Below, in pieces: positions 24,355 to 33,821 of a DNA stretch of 42,597 nucleotides. A program made the position numbers and the translations under genes. Origin of the DNA: Burkholderiales bacterium (GTDB lineage Bacteria; Pseudomonadota; Gammaproteobacteria; Burkholderiales; Burkholderiaceae_E). Position 1 is the first letter of the stretch; every line of letters begins with the position of its first letter. The notes beneath the pieces were generated by a model. That model was given only the letters and a program-made list of their open reading frames with translations, made no database searches and was not told the origin of the DNA. The stretch spans positions 1 to 42,597 of the forward strand of contig JAIYCW010000044.1 of assembly GCA_027487815.1 (NCBI GenBank), written 5' to 3'.

Positions 24355-24753
24355 TCAGTGCAGGGTGCGAGGCGTGCCGAGCATGAATTCCTTGATCGGC
24401 ACTTCGAAGCGGGTGGCATCTTCTGCCACACAAAAATAGTGGCCCTTCATTGAACCATTGGGTGTGCGCAATGGGCAGCCGCTGGTGTACTCAAAATGTT
24501 CGCCCGGCTTGAGCAACGGCTGCTGGCCGATGACCCCAAGGCCCTTGACCTCAGTTTGCTGGCCACTGGCGTCTTCAATAATCCAATGGCGAGAAATCAA
24601 TTGCGCTGCGATGTTGCCGGTGTTGGTGATCCGCACTGTGTAGGCAAATGCGTAGCGGCCTTGTTGAGGATCCGTTTGCTCGTCGATCCGCTGGGTGCGC
24701 ACCTCGATGTGCATTGCATACTGAAGCTCAGGTGCAGCAGGTGGGGCAGCCAT
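24355..24753 (-). CDS. apaG: ApaG protein (DUF525)
   Basis: 132 residues from ATG 24753, with the strong ribosome binding site AAGGAGAT. The ApaG fold is clear: EVRTQRIDEQTDPQQGRYAF, then ITNTGNIAAQLISRHWIIED, GLGVIGQQPLLKPGEHFEYTSG and MKGHYFCVAED. ApaG is linked to cobalt resistance and magnesium efflux in enterobacteria (CorD); its molecular role is unclear. The frame is open far upstream to 25788, but that part is the antisense of rpe and is not used. It is divergent from rpe, with 72 bases between the start codons. Confidence 0.95.
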   Translation of the reverse strand: MAAPPAAPELQYAMHIEVRTQRIDEQTDPQQGRYAFAYTVRITNTGNIAAQLISRHWIIEDASGQQTEVKGLGVIGQQPLLKPGEHFEYTSGCPLRTPNGSMKGHYFCVAEDATRFEVPIKEFMLGTPRTLH

Positions 24754-24825
24754 TGGGGCAATCTCCTTGCAAAGGTAAAATCCGGGATCTTGCCATTTTA
24801 AGCAACTCTTAAGGTTGCCGCTTTC

Positions 24826-25554
24826 ATGCCCACTTCCAGCCCCCCAAGCCCTACCAACCCCATGCGTATCGCCCCGAGCATTCTTTCTGCAGACTTCGCC
24901 CGCCTGGGTGAGGAAGTGCGCGCATTGCAGGCGGCTGGCGCCGATTTGCTTCACTTCGATGTAATGGACAGCCACTTTGTGCCCAACCTCACCGTGGGGC
25001 CGATGGTTTGCGCAGCGGTGCGCCCGCATGTGACGATGCCCATCGATGTGCATTTGATGGTGAGCCCGGTGGAGCGGCTGATTGTGGATTTTGCCAAGGC
25101 TGGAGCCAACATCATCACGTTTCATCCCGAGGCCACTGATCATGTGGATCGCAACCTGGCCCTTATTCGAGAGCAGGGCTGCCAGGCAGGTCTGGTGCTG
25201 AACCCCGCCACTCCCTTGCATGTGCTTGATCATGTGATGGATCGGCTGGACATGATTTTGCTGATGTCGGTGAATCCGGGGTTTGGCGGGCAGTCGTTTA
25301 TTCCAAGTGCTTTGCCTAAGCTGCGGTTGGTGCGGGCGCGGATCGACGCGCATGTCGCTGCGGGTGGCGCGCCGATTGCGCTTGAGATCGACGGTGGGGT
25401 CAAAGTCGACAATATCGCGGCGATAGCCCAGGCCGGAGCCGACACGTTTGTTGCAGGCTCGGCAGTGTTTGGCGCGCCGGATGCGGACGGCGGTTACAAA
25501 ACAATCGTGCAAACCCTGCGTGGTCATGCGCAAAAGACCTTGCGAAGTGAATGA
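24826..25554 (+). CDS. rpe: Ribulose-phosphate 3-epimerase
   Basis: 242 residues; a TIM barrel that interconverts ribulose 5-phosphate and xylulose 5-phosphate. Motifs: [16 protein letters not shown] at the start, [14 protein letters not shown] with the metal-binding His/Asp, [19 protein letters not shown] for phosphate binding, and [11 protein letters not shown] with the second catalytic Asp. The start at 24826 adds 12 residues before MRIAPS (24862), which may be the true start. It overlaps the next gene at its 3' end. In many Burkholderiales rpe-gph-trpE form one transcript, as here. Confidence 0.95.
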   Translation: MPTSSPPSPTNPMRIAPSILSADFARLGEEVRALQAAGADLLHFDVMDSHFVPNLTVGPMVCAAVRPHVTMPIDVHLMVSPVERLIVDFAKAGANIITFHPEATDHVDRNLALIREQGCQAGLVLNPATPLHVLDHVMDRLDMILLMSVNPGFGGQSFIPSALPKLRLVRARIDAHVAAGGAPIALEIDGGVKVDNIAAIAQAGADTFVAGSAVFGAPDADGGYKTIVQTLRGHAQKTLRSE

Positions 25555-26242
25555 TTCGCAAGCCCAGGGCACAGCACCGGTGCTCGGCGTGATGTTTGAT
25601 CTGGATGGCACTCTGCTCGATACGGTTAGCGATCTGGCTGCAGCAGCCAACGCGGTGCGCCTGGATATGGGCTTGCCTGCATTGGCTGAGTCGCGTCTGG
25701 GGCATATGGTGGGCAAGGGCGCAGATCGGTTGATGCATCGGGTGCTCACGGACGATCTTGACGGACAAGCCTCACCTTCTGATTTCACTCGCGCCAGAGC
25801 CCTGTTCGATAAACACTATGCGAATTTGAACGGCACGACTGCTGTGATTTATCCCGGCGTGATCGAGTGCTTGGGCCGCTTTCGGCAGGCGGGCTTGCGC
25901 CTGGCCTGTGTGACCAACAAGCCCTTGCAATTCACGCATCCGTTATTGCGGCTCAAGGGGCTTGCCCAGTGGTTTGATCCGATCGTGGGTGGAGATTCGT
26001 TTTCAGTAAGAAAGCCTGATCCCTTGCCGCTTTTGGAGGTGGCCCGGGGCTGGCAGCTTGAGCCCAGGCATTGTGTAATGGTGGGCGACTCGATCAACGA
26101 TGTGCAGGCTGCTCGCAATGCCGGGATGCGGGTCTGGGCTGTGCCCTATGGCTACAACGAAGGGCGCGATATACAGCTCGCGCAGCCCGATGGTATAGTC
26201 AAGTCTCTCGATCAACTTCCCCGGGCGCTTTTCATATCGTGA
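25526..26242 (+). CDS. gph: Phosphoglycolate phosphatase (HAD family)
   Basis: 238 residues from ATG 25526, or 231 from GTG 25547; neither has a strong ribosome binding site, and both overlap the end of rpe, so translation is probably coupled. HAD motifs: FDLDGTLLD (nucleophile D), TNKP for motif II, KPDPLPL with the lysine, and [15 protein letters not shown] for motif IV. The enzyme removes 2-phosphoglycolate formed during DNA repair and oxygenation reactions. Its TGA stop overlaps the ATG of the trp leader peptide. Confidence 0.93.
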   Translation: MRKRPCEVNDSQAQGTAPVLGVMFDLDGTLLDTVSDLAAAANAVRLDMGLPALAESRLGHMVGKGADRLMHRVLTDDLDGQASPSDFTRARALFDKHYANLNGTTAVIYPGVIECLGRFRQAGLRLACVTNKPLQFTHPLLRLKGLAQWFDPIVGGDSFSVRKPDPLPLLEVARGWQLEPRHCVMVGDSINDVQAARNAGMRVWAVPYGYNEGRDIQLAQPDGIVKSLDQLPRALFIS

Positions 26243-26313
26243 TGCCATCCGGTTTCTTTCAGGAGCAACGCTCTGCTGGCTCAAGCTGGCAGGGCTGGCG
26301 TTGGCGCGCTTAA
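26242..26313 (+). CDS. trpL: Tryptophan-rich leader peptide in front of trpE
   Basis: A 23-codon frame starts at ATG 26242, overlapping the gph stop (TGATG), and ends TAA 26311-26313. It reads [23 protein letters not shown]: three Trp codons within six positions (26287, 26296, 26302). This is the hallmark of a trp attenuation leader. The third Trp codon is the first pairing part of a hairpin that ends the peptide. No separate ribosome binding site is seen, so its translation may depend on gph. Trp leader peptides are known in other proteobacteria; this one was identified from sequence only. Confidence 0.65.
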   Translation: MPSGFFQEQRSAGSSWQGWRWRA

Positions 26314-26347
26314 CTTTAAGCGTGCCCGGTCGGAAACATTCCGATCC
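26303..26347 (+). promoter_or_regulatory. Paired hairpins of the trp leader
   Basis: First hairpin: GGCGCGCTTA (26303-26312) with TAAGCGTGCC (26317-26326), ten pairs with one G-U, loop of four. It includes the last Trp codon and stop of the leader peptide. Second hairpin: GGTCGGAA (26328-26335) with TTCCGATCC (26339-26347), one bulge. No run of T follows either, so a classical intrinsic attenuator is not evident; stalling on Trp codons could instead free or mask the trpE start region, 70-110 bases downstream, or act through Rho. Confidence 0.5.
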
Positions 26348-26415
26348 TCCAAGCTGCGCTGAGGCCATTTGTGCTGCAAGCCCGGCGGACCTGAACCCAA
26401 ACAAGTGTTGATCTC

Positions 26416-27927
26416 ATGACAGAAATTGAATTCAAGGCCCTGGTGGCCCAAGGCTACAACCGTATCGCTTTGCTGGCCGAATGCCTGGCCGATCTCGATA
26501 CCCCGTTATCGCTTTATCTGAAGCTCACCGATCCGCAGCACCGTGCCAATAGTTTTTTGCTTGAGTCGGTGGTGGGGGGCGAGCGATTCGGACGCTACTC
26601 CTTTATTGGTTTACCGGCACGCACCACGGTGCGGGTGTTTGATGCTGGTCCGCAAGCCCGTATTGAAGTGCGGCGCGATGGGGAGGTAGTGGAGTCGGCG
26701 ACGGGTGATCCGCTCGATTTCATTCGCCAGTTTCAGAAGCGATTCAAGGCTTCAGTGCGGCCAGGCTTGCCGCGATTTTGCGGTGGGCTGGCCGGGTACT
26801 TCGGCTATGACATGGTGCGAGCCATTGAGCCCAAGCTCGGGCCAAACACCAAGCCTGACCCTATCGGCACGCCTGATGCCCTGATGATGGTGGTCGATGA
26901 GCTGGCGATTGTGGACAACCTGCAAGGCAAGCTTTACCTGATGGTGTATGCCGATCCGGCGCAGCCTGATGCCTACTCCAAAGCCAAGCGGCGCTTGCGC
27001 GAACTGCAAGCCCGGCTGGATACACCGGCTGTAGCGCCTACCGATCAGGCGCTCGCCGAGCGCGAACCAGTTCGCGGGTTTGCCAAGGCGCAATACTTGC
27101 AAGCCGCAGAGCGGGCCCGCGAATACATCATCGCAGGTGATCTCATGCAGGTGCAGGTGGGGCAATGTATTCGCAAGCCTTATGCACATTCACCCTTGTC
27201 GCTGTATCGCGCGCTGCGTTCCATCAATCCCTCGCCGTATATGTATTACTACGACTTTGGAGACTTTAATGTGGTGGGGGCGTCGCCCGAGATTCTGGTG
27301 CGGCAAGAAGCGGTGGAAGGGCATCCTCATCAAACCCGAGTGATCATTCGCCCAATTGCAGGCACGCGCAAACGGGGGCTATCGCCCGATGAGGATGAGC
27401 GTCTGGCGCAAGAGCTTTTGGCTGATCCCAAGGAGCGTGCCGAGCATCTCATGCTGATCGATCTGGCTCGCAACGATATCGGCCGGATCGCACGCACCGG
27501 CACTGTCAAAGTCACTGATCAAATGATCATTGAAAAGTACTCCCATGTGCAGCATATCGTCTCGAATGTGGAAGGCATTTTGAAGCCCGGAATGGATGCA
27601 ATTGATGTGCTGCGGGCCAGCTTCCCCGCAGGCACCCTGACCGGGGCGCCCAAGGTCAGAGCCATGGAATTGATTGACGAGCTGGAGATCACCAAACGCG
27701 GAATTTATGGCGGGGCATGCGGCTACCTGAGCTATTCCGGTGAAATGGATGTGGCGATTGCAATTCGCACCGGCGTGATCAAGGATGGAGTGCTGAATGT
27801 GCAGGCGGCGGCCGGCATTGTGTATGACTCTGTGGCTGAAGCGGAGTGGCAAGAAACCGAGGCCAAAGCCCGTGCAGTGTTGCGCGCGGCCGAGTTGGTT
27901 GAAGAAGGGTTCACCCGCGAAATCTAG
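26416..27927 (+). CDS. trpE: Anthranilate synthase component I
   Basis: 503 residues. It makes anthranilate from chorismate with ammonia supplied by TrpG. The regulatory Trp-binding motif LLES is present (about residues 48-51, [21 protein letters not shown] region). The chorismate-binding domain covers the C-terminal two thirds, with [42 protein letters not shown] and [14 protein letters not shown]. Feedback inhibition by Trp is therefore likely intact. No strong ribosome binding site precedes the ATG. The gene is the first of trpEGDC, behind the leader peptide. Confidence 0.97.
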   Translation: MTEIEFKALVAQGYNRIALLAECLADLDTPLSLYLKLTDPQHRANSFLLESVVGGERFGRYSFIGLPARTTVRVFDAGPQARIEVRRDGEVVESATGDPLDFIRQFQKRFKASVRPGLPRFCGGLAGYFGYDMVRAIEPKLGPNTKPDPIGTPDALMMVVDELAIVDNLQGKLYLMVYADPAQPDAYSKAKRRLRELQARLDTPAVAPTDQALAEREPVRGFAKAQYLQAAERAREYIIAGDLMQVQVGQCIRKPYAHSPLSLYRALRSINPSPYMYYYDFGDFNVVGASPEILVRQEAVEGHPHQTRVIIRPIAGTRKRGLSPDEDERLAQELLADPKERAEHLMLIDLARNDIGRIARTGTVKVTDQMIIEKYSHVQHIVSNVEGILKPGMDAIDVLRASFPAGTLTGAPKVRAMELIDELEITKRGIYGGACGYLSYSGEMDVAIAIRTGVIKDGVLNVQAAAGIVYDSVAEAEWQETEAKARAVLRAAELVEEGFTREI

Positions 27928-27952
27928 AGGGCTGCTTGCCCGGGAGACTGCC

Positions 27953-28531
27953 ATGCTTTTGATGATTGATAACTACGATAGCTTCACCTACAACCTGGTG
28001 CAGTACTTCGGCGAACTGGGTGCGGATGTTCACACCGTGCGCAATGATGCGCTGAGCCTGGCTGAGATTGAAGCGATGAACCCCAGCCATATTGTGATCA
28101 GCCCGGGGCCATGCACACCCAATGAGGCCGGCATTTCGGTGGCCGCATTGCAGCACTTTGCGGGCAAGTTACCTTTGCTTGGCGTATGCCTCGGCCATCA
28201 GGCCATTGGAGCTGCATTTGGCGGGCGGGTGGTGCGCGCCGCTCGTGTAATGCATGGCAAGGTGGATCGGCTGACCAGCACTCAGCAAGGGGTATTCGCT
28301 GGATTGCCAATGGAATTTAATGTGACGCGCTATCACTCCCTGGCCATTGAGCGCTCAAGCTTGCCGGATACTCTCGAAGTCACCGCCTGGACTGAGGACG
28401 GTGAGATCATGGGAGTGCGGCATCGCACGCTTGATGTGGAGGGTGTGCAGTTTCATCCGGAATCGATTGCCAGCGAGCATGGGCATGCCTTGCTCAAGAA
28501 TTTTTTGAATAGAACAACACCGAGGAGCTGA
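27953..28531 (+). CDS. trpG: Anthranilate synthase component II (glutamine amidotransferase)
   Basis: 192 residues from ATG 27953, with GGGAG upstream; earlier in-frame starts inside trpE are not conserved in type. The N terminus [19 protein letters not shown] is standard. The nucleophile is in [10 protein letters not shown], and the His/Glu partners are in [10 protein letters not shown]. It releases ammonia from glutamine for TrpE. The gene lies 25 bases after trpE and two bases before trpD. Confidence 0.97.
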   Translation: MLLMIDNYDSFTYNLVQYFGELGADVHTVRNDALSLAEIEAMNPSHIVISPGPCTPNEAGISVAALQHFAGKLPLLGVCLGHQAIGAAFGGRVVRAARVMHGKVDRLTSTQQGVFAGLPMEFNVTRYHSLAIERSSLPDTLEVTAWTEDGEIMGVRHRTLDVEGVQFHPESIASEHGHALLKNFLNRTTPRS

Positions 28532-28533
28532 CC

Positions 28534-29577
28534 ATGCCCATTACCGCACAAGAGGCGCTGCAGCGCTGCATCGAACACCGCGAAATTTTTCATGATGAGA
28601 TGCTCAAGATCATGCGCATGATCATGAGCGGCGAGATGAGCCCGGTGATGGCGGCGGCCATCATCACCAGCTTGCGGGTCAAGAAGGAAACCATCGGCGA
28701 GATTTCGGCGGCAGCCCAGGTGATGCGCGAATTTGCCAATAAAGTGGAGGTGCCCAATCCTGGGCCACACTTCGTGGATATCGTGGGCACCGGCGGCGAT
28801 GGTTCTCACACTTTCAATATCTCCACCGCTTCCATGTTTGTAGCCGCTGCTGCGGGCGCCAAGGTGGCCAAGCATGGCAATCGCGGCGTGTCGAGCAAGT
28901 CCGGGGCGGCTGATGTGCTCGAAGCGCTTGGGGCCAACATCATGTTGACGCCCGCGCAGGTGGCTTTGTGTATCGAGCAGGTGGGCATTGGATTCATGTT
29001 TGCGCCCAACCATCATCCTGCGATGAAAAATGTGGGGCCGGTGCGGCGCGAGATGGGGGTGCGCACGATCTTCAATATTCTCGGGCCACTCACCAATCCT
29101 GCAAATGCTTCCAATATTTTGATGGGCGTGTTTCACCCCGACCTGGTCGGAATTCAGCCGCGTGTGCTCAAGCAATTGGGCGCGGTGCATGGTGTAGTGG
29201 TGTGGGGCAAGGATGGGATGGACGAGGTTTCGCTGGGCGCAGCCACTTTAGTCGGCGAGTTGAAAAATGGCGAAGTCACTGAGTACGAAATTCATCCGGA
29301 AGACTTTGGCCTCTCGATGATTTCCAATCGTGGCCTGCGGGTGAATGATGCGCAGGAGTCAAAGATGATGTTGATTGAGGCGCTCTCCAATAAGGTGGGC
29401 ACCCCGCGCGAGATCGTGACCTTGAATGCAGGCACCGCGCTTTACGCCGCCAACCTGGTGCCGGATATTGGCGCTGGGATCAGCAAAGCGCGTGAGGTGA
29501 TTGCGAGCGGAGCCGCGTTGGCCAAGATGGAGGCCTTTGTCGCTGCCACACAAAGCATCGGCAAGGCTGCGGCATGA
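28534..29577 (+). CDS. trpD: Anthranilate phosphoribosyltransferase
   Basis: 347 residues; transfers phosphoribose from PRPP to anthranilate. The PRPP-binding loop is [17 protein letters not shown], and the following [21 protein letters not shown] is the other fully conserved block. [13 protein letters not shown] and [13 protein letters not shown] complete the family pattern. Length is normal. ATG 28534 follows a GAGGAG-like sequence and lies two bases after the trpG stop. The stop overlaps the ATG of trpC. Confidence 0.97.
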   Translation: MPITAQEALQRCIEHREIFHDEMLKIMRMIMSGEMSPVMAAAIITSLRVKKETIGEISAAAQVMREFANKVEVPNPGPHFVDIVGTGGDGSHTFNISTASMFVAAAAGAKVAKHGNRGVSSKSGAADVLEALGANIMLTPAQVALCIEQVGIGFMFAPNHHPAMKNVGPVRREMGVRTIFNILGPLTNPANASNILMGVFHPDLVGIQPRVLKQLGAVHGVVVWGKDGMDEVSLGAATLVGELKNGEVTEYEIHPEDFGLSMISNRGLRVNDAQESKMMLIEALSNKVGTPREIVTLNAGTALYAANLVPDIGAGISKAREVIASGAALAKMEAFVAATQSIGKAAA

Positions 29578-30386
29578 GTGATGTGTTGCAGCGCATATTG
29601 GAGGTCAAGGCGCAGGAGATTGCGCTTGCCAAATCACGCGTGAGTGAGGCTCAGCTTCAGCAGCAGGCCGTGGGTAGCGTGCTTGCGGACCCCACGCGTG
29701 GTTTTGCGCAGGCCATAACGCGGCGGGTCGCCCAATCCAAAAACGCAGTGATTGCAGAAGTTAAAAAAGCGAGCCCGAGCAAGGGTGTGCTGCGTGATCC
29801 GTTTGATCCGGTAGCGATAGCCAAGAGCTATGCCGCCGGGGGGGCTGCCTGTCTGTCAGTGCTGACGGATGAAAGTTTTTTCCAGGGTGCCCCGCACTAT
29901 TTGACGCAGGCGCGTGCGGCTTGCGAGTTGCCGGCATTGCGCAAGGATTTTATGGTTGATCCTTATCAGGTGCTGCAGGCTCGCGCCTGGGGCGCTGATT
30001 GCATCTTGCTGATTGTTTCGGCTTGCAGCGATGATCAGCTTGCCGAGCTTGAGGCAGCCGCGATGAAGTTGCAGATGGATGTGCTGATCGAGGTGCATGA
30101 TGCGCAAGAGCTTGAGCGGGCTTTGAAGCTACGCTCGCCACTGATCGGTATCAATAACCGCAACCTGCGCACCTTTGAAGTCAGTCTTTCGACCACGCTG
30201 GGACTGCTACCCCGTCTTGCCGAAGTTGCGAGCAGCCGGCCCACAACTGTCATTACTGAAAGCGGCATTCTTGCGGCGAGTGATGTCAATGTGATGCGGG
30301 ATGCGGGGGTGTTTGGCTTTTTGGTAGGCGAAGCATTTATGCGTTCACCGGAGCCCGGCGAAGCTCTTGAGACATTATTTGGCTAG
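29574..30386 (+). CDS. trpC: Indole-3-glycerol phosphate synthase
   Basis: 270 residues; (beta/alpha)8 barrel that closes the indole ring. Conserved blocks: [21 protein letters not shown] with the catalytic Lys, [52 protein letters not shown] and ITESGI near the end. It is a single-function enzyme, without the PRA isomerase domain seen in enterobacteria. ATG overlaps the trpD stop (ATGA). No trpF, trpB or trpA follow. Confidence 0.96.
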   Translation: MSDVLQRILEVKAQEIALAKSRVSEAQLQQQAVGSVLADPTRGFAQAITRRVAQSKNAVIAEVKKASPSKGVLRDPFDPVAIAKSYAAGGAACLSVLTDESFFQGAPHYLTQARAACELPALRKDFMVDPYQVLQARAWGADCILLIVSACSDDQLAELEAAAMKLQMDVLIEVHDAQELERALKLRSPLIGINNRNLRTFEVSLSTTLGLLPRLAEVASSRPTTVITESGILAASDVNVMRDAGVFGFLVGEAFMRSPEPGEALETLFG

Positions 30387-30417
30387 TGAGCATGGCTGCA
30401 AGTTTGGGCCAAGGATC

Positions 30418-30435
30418 CGCCACTTTTCCGTGGCG
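30418..30435. terminator. Hairpin between convergent trpC and XRE genes
   Basis: CGCCAC (30418-30423) and GTGGCG (30430-30435) form a 6-bp stem around TTTTCC. It lies 32 bases after trpC and just beyond the stop of the opposing regulator gene. A flanking T-run is missing, so it is only a weak candidate for a shared terminator. Confidence 0.3.
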
Positions 30436-30440
30436 ACGAC

Positions 30441-31211
30441 CTAGAGCCGATGTCGGGTGGTTTTCAGCACTGGCTTGGTCTTGCGTCGCATGTCTGTGAA
30501 TACACTGAACTCCCATTCCTTGAGGGCCAGAATCATGGTGCAGCCCTTGCGATGCTCTTCGGGTAGCTTCATATCGGCGGCATGCTGCTGCGCAAAGTCC
30601 TGAGCCACCCGTTGGAGTCTTTCCTTGAAGCTTGTCAGCTGGCTGGCCCCGATCTGACCGTGGGTCAGCATCAACAAATCTTCGTCGGGAACGAAGGGGC
30701 TGCCGAAGTAGTCTGGTAGCACGGCATTGCGGAAGTAGTTCATCACCGGGCCATCGGGCAGCCAGCGAAATGTGCGTGCGAGCTTGAGTTTGTAGCGGTT
30801 CAAGGGCCGCAGCTCAATCACACCGAGTCTGTCCAGGGCACTGAGGCAGCGGATCAGCTCTGGCTCATCGAAGTCGTAGGTCTCGAGCATTTGCTGGGCG
30901 GTCCATTGGCTCAATACGCAGAAAGCGACCAGGAGCAGTTTGCGGTCCTTGATCACTGCTTGCTCCTGCTCGAGCGTGAGTTCGTTGAGCAGGGGCTGGG
31001 CATTGACGACATGCCGCGCTAGCTCGACAAACTCGATGCCCAGCGCCTTGCAAATCTCATCAACTCGCGACAGGGGCATATCAGCTTGCGAAAGCATTCG
31101 CTTGACGCTCGATTCAGCCATGCCAATGGCCTGCGCAAGGTCGGCATAGGTCCATTGGCGGGCCTTGAGTTCGGCCTTGAGTGCGGTGATCAATGAGGAG
31201 GTGGAGCTCAT
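30441..31211 (-). CDS. XRE-type (Cro/C1) transcriptional regulator
   Basis: 256 residues from ATG 31211 (a GTG lies just before). Residues about 8-65 form a Cro/C1 helix-turn-helix (WTYADLAQAIGMAESSVKRML). The C-terminal 190 residues contain a second winged-helix-like part (EPELIRCLSALDRLGVIEL) and a domain without a clear name, possibly ligand-binding. The gene is divergent from the MFS-acyltransferase fusion, and a perfect 10-bp palindrome lies in front of its start codon, so it probably regulates itself and that gene. Inducer unknown. Confidence 0.85.
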   Translation of the reverse strand: MSSTSSLITALKAELKARQWTYADLAQAIGMAESSVKRMLSQADMPLSRVDEICKALGIEFVELARHVVNAQPLLNELTLEQEQAVIKDRKLLLVAFCVLSQWTAQQMLETYDFDEPELIRCLSALDRLGVIELRPLNRYKLKLARTFRWLPDGPVMNYFRNAVLPDYFGSPFVPDEDLLMLTHGQIGASQLTSFKERLQRVAQDFAQQHAADMKLPEEHRKGCTMILALKEWEFSVFTDMRRKTKPVLKTTRHRL

Positions 31212-31220
31212 CACATTCTT

Positions 31221-31247
31221 TCAAGGTATCGCGATTTGATACCTTGA
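31221..31247. promoter_or_regulatory. Operator palindrome of the XRE regulator
   Basis: TCAAGGTATC (31221-31230) and GATACCTTGA (31238-31247) are perfect inverted copies around a seven-base spacer GCGATTT. The site lies ten bases before the regulator start codon and 90 before the MFS-acyltransferase start, as expected for a site that represses its own gene and influences the divergent one. A related half site, TTGATACCT, occurs at 33290-33298 and may be chance. Confidence 0.75.
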
Positions 31248-31337
31248 ATACTGCCAGAAAGCACCTTCATCACACGGGTTTGCGATCTGCGGCGGCGGCA
31301 TAGACTGGGGTGTATCTCTTTGTCCAAGGACCGCAGC

Positions 31338-33272
31338 GTGAGCTCATCCCACCATTCTTCCAGCCAGTATCAGATCATGCGGCAACGCCGGTTTGCCCCC
31401 TTGTTTTGGGTGCAATTCCTCGGAGCGGCCAATGACAACGTGTTCAAGTTCTCGCTTACCTTGTTGGCAACCTATTCGGCCGCCCAATGGGGCGGGCTGG
31501 ATCCTGCTTTGGCCGGGTTTGTGATTGGGGCGCTCTTTATCGCGCCCTATGTGTTGTTTTCTGCGACGAGCGGTCAGATTGCCGACAAGTTTGAGAAGGG
31601 CGCCTTCATTCGCCGGATCAAGGAGGTTGAGATCCTGATCATGATGCTAGCGGCCTATGGCTTCTTCACGCAGCACGCCACAGTGCTTTATGTATGCGTC
31701 TTTCTGATGGGTCTGCACTCCACTGTGTTCGGGCCAGTGAAGTACTCCTACCTACCGCAGCACCTGAGCCATGAGGAGCTGGTGGGGGGCAACGGCATGA
31801 TTGAGATGGGCACCTTTGTATCGATCCTTGCCGGCACGATACTCGGGGGGGTATTGATCAATCAGTTTGGCGAGACCGGACCCAAGGTCACCGCTCTGGT
31901 CGTGATTGTGCTGGCTGTGGCGGGCCGAGTGGCAGCGCACTTTATTCCGAACTCGCCTGCGAGCGACCCCAATCTCAAGATCAACTGGAATCCCTTCACC
32001 GAAACCTGGGCCAATCTGAAGATTGGTGCGCGTGATCGGGCGGTCTTCAACGGCATGCTGGGGATCTCCTGGCTCTGGTTTTTTGGCACTATTTTCTTGA
32101 CGAGCTTTACGCCGCTGGCCCGCAACGTTCTGGGGGCCAACGAGGCGGTGGTCACTTTGCTTTTGGCCACGTTCTCGGTAGGTATCGGGATCGGCTCAAT
32201 GCTCTGCGAGCGGCTATCCGGGCGCATGATCGAAATCGGGCTGGTGCCTTTCGGCTCGATTGGCATGAGCGTGTTTGCGATCGATCTTTACTTTGCCTGC
32301 GAAGCTTATGGGCCTGCGGGCGCAGCGCCTTTAGGGGTGATGGGGTTTCTAGCGACAGCAGGAGCCTGGCGAGTGCTTATTGATCTGGGGTTGCTGGCGC
32401 TTTTTGGTGGGCTCTATTCGGTGCCGCTTTACGCACTGATCCAGCAGCGCTCCGATAAAACCCACACGGCGCGAATTATCGCGGCTAATAACATCCTCAA
32501 CGCGGTGTTCATGATTGTGGCTTCGCTGATGGCGGGTGTGTTGCTGAAATCAGGATTGAGCTTGCCGCAGCTTTTTTTGGTCACCGGCATCCTGAATGCG
32601 TTGGTAGCGATTTATATCTACACCCTGGTGCCCGAGTTTCTATTGCGGTTTTGTGCCTGGCTGCTGAGCCATGCGATGTATCGCCTCAAGATTCGCAATC
32701 GGGACGCGATTCCGATAGAGGGCCCTGCGATCCTGGCCTGCAATCATGTGAGCTTTGTTGATGCACTACTGGTGATGGCGGCCAGCCCGCGACCCGTCGT
32801 GTTTTTGATGGATCACTCGATTTTCAAAACACCTTTGCTGGGCTGGTTGTTTCGCACGGCTAAAGCCATCCCGATTGCGCCAAAAAGTGAGCAACCCGGG
32901 CTGGCTGCACAAGCGTATGCCCAAGCGGCTGCTGTGCTGGCTGATGGTGGAGTGATTGGCATTTTTCCCGAGGGTGGCATCACCCGCGATGGCGAGTTGC
33001 AAGCATTTCGACCGGGGTACTTGCGTGTCGATGAACAAGCCCGCGCGCTGGGGCTTGCTCAAGTACCTCTGGTGCCGGTTGCGTTGGAAGGGTTGTGGGG
33101 CAGCTTTTTCTCGCGCAAGGGTGGCGGTGCGATGAGCAAGCCGTTCAGGCGGGGGTTTTGGAGTCCTGTGCAGGTGATTTGCGCAGACCCGGTAGCGGCT
33201 CAAGCCACTACGCCAGAAGCCCTGCAAAGCCAGATCACATCGATGCTCACAAGTGCGGGTAGCGCCAAGTGA
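31338..33272 (+). CDS. LplT-like MFS transporter fused to a PlsC-type acyltransferase
   Basis: 644 residues from GTG 31338, with AAGGAC seven bases upstream (an earlier TTG at 31320 is possible). Residues about 15-420 form an MFS transporter with about 12 helices of the lysophospholipid LplT type (FWVQFLGAANDNVFKFSL at the start). Residues about 440-640 form a PlsC acyltransferase with the catalytic NHVSFVD near 469 and FPEGGITRDGELQAFRPGYL near 542. Such fusions are thought to flip lysophospholipid inward and re-acylate it. The acyl-ACP synthetase domain of the three-part version is absent. It may use acyl-CoA or acyl-ACP from elsewhere. The XRE regulator gene is divergent. Confidence 0.9.
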   Translation: MSSSHHSSSQYQIMRQRRFAPLFWVQFLGAANDNVFKFSLTLLATYSAAQWGGLDPALAGFVIGALFIAPYVLFSATSGQIADKFEKGAFIRRIKEVEILIMMLAAYGFFTQHATVLYVCVFLMGLHSTVFGPVKYSYLPQHLSHEELVGGNGMIEMGTFVSILAGTILGGVLINQFGETGPKVTALVVIVLAVAGRVAAHFIPNSPASDPNLKINWNPFTETWANLKIGARDRAVFNGMLGISWLWFFGTIFLTSFTPLARNVLGANEAVVTLLLATFSVGIGIGSMLCERLSGRMIEIGLVPFGSIGMSVFAIDLYFACEAYGPAGAAPLGVMGFLATAGAWRVLIDLGLLALFGGLYSVPLYALIQQRSDKTHTARIIAANNILNAVFMIVASLMAGVLLKSGLSLPQLFLVTGILNALVAIYIYTLVPEFLLRFCAWLLSHAMYRLKIRNRDAIPIEGPAILACNHVSFVDALLVMAASPRPVVFLMDHSIFKTPLLGWLFRTAKAIPIAPKSEQPGLAAQAYAQAAAVLADGGVIGIFPEGGITRDGELQAFRPGYLRVDEQARALGLAQVPLVPVALEGLWGSFFSRKGGGAMSKPFRRGFWSPVQVICADPVAAQATTPEALQSQITSMLTSAGSAK

Positions 33273-33370
33273 TACCGCCAGGGGCGGGCCTTGATACCTC
33301 ACCGACTTAGCGTGACCAAGCCCGGCCCGATCCAGACAATGAAGATTCTTTAACTCTGAGCGAGGCTCAA

Positions 33371-33790
33371 ATGCAGATGATGAAACGACGTGACACCAAG
33401 GCCTGGATGATTCAAGTATGGGTCTCCTTTGGCATAGCCGTATTTTTGAGCGGCGTGGGCCTCGCCTACCTTCCAGGTGCTGATCTGGACCGGGCCTTTA
33501 TGGTGATGGGCTACTTCTTTTGCCTCTCAAGCGCATTTGTGTTGGCCAAGACGGTGCGCGATGAAGACGGCGCATCAGCAGGCTTACGCAAAGCTGATAC
33601 CCCGGGGTTCAAGTATGTGGTTTGGATCGGGTTTTTTCTGGCGATGGCGCTTACTGCGTGGGGCTTGTTCCGCATGGATATCAATCAGACCTACAAAGCG
33701 TTTCTTGGCGTGTGCTGGCTCTATCTGATCACCACGGTGTTTACCCTGGCCAAGACTTTGCGCGATCAGCATGAAGCTGAATCCAACTAA
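33371..33790 (+). CDS. YiaA/YiaB-family inner-membrane protein
   Basis: 139 residues with four hydrophobic helices in two similar halves (MIQVWVSFGIAVFLSGVGL ... SSAFVLAKTVRDE and WIGFFLAMALTAWGLFRM ... TVFTLAKTLRDQ), the YiaA/YiaB duplication. Function of the family is unknown. Both halves end with the matching FVLAKTVRD/FTLAKTLRD sequence. Start ATG 33371 or 33380. It stands alone, 98 bases after the fusion gene. Confidence 0.85.
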   Translation: MQMMKRRDTKAWMIQVWVSFGIAVFLSGVGLAYLPGADLDRAFMVMGYFFCLSSAFVLAKTVRDEDGASAGLRKADTPGFKYVVWIGFFLAMALTAWGLFRMDINQTYKAFLGVCWLYLITTVFTLAKTLRDQHEAESN

Positions 33791-33821
33791 TCATTAACTG
33801 ACTTCTATTGAATCTGAGGCG

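Noticed and set aside
24754-25788. Long minus-strand frame extending apaG upstream to 477 codons
   Set aside because: It is the antisense of rpe and part of gph; apaG has its own strong ribosome site at 24753.
28453-29190. 245-codon minus-strand frame
   Set aside because: Shadow of trpG/trpD, which are certain.
33290-33298. Second operator for the XRE regulator
   Set aside because: Only a half site and no inverted partner; likely chance.
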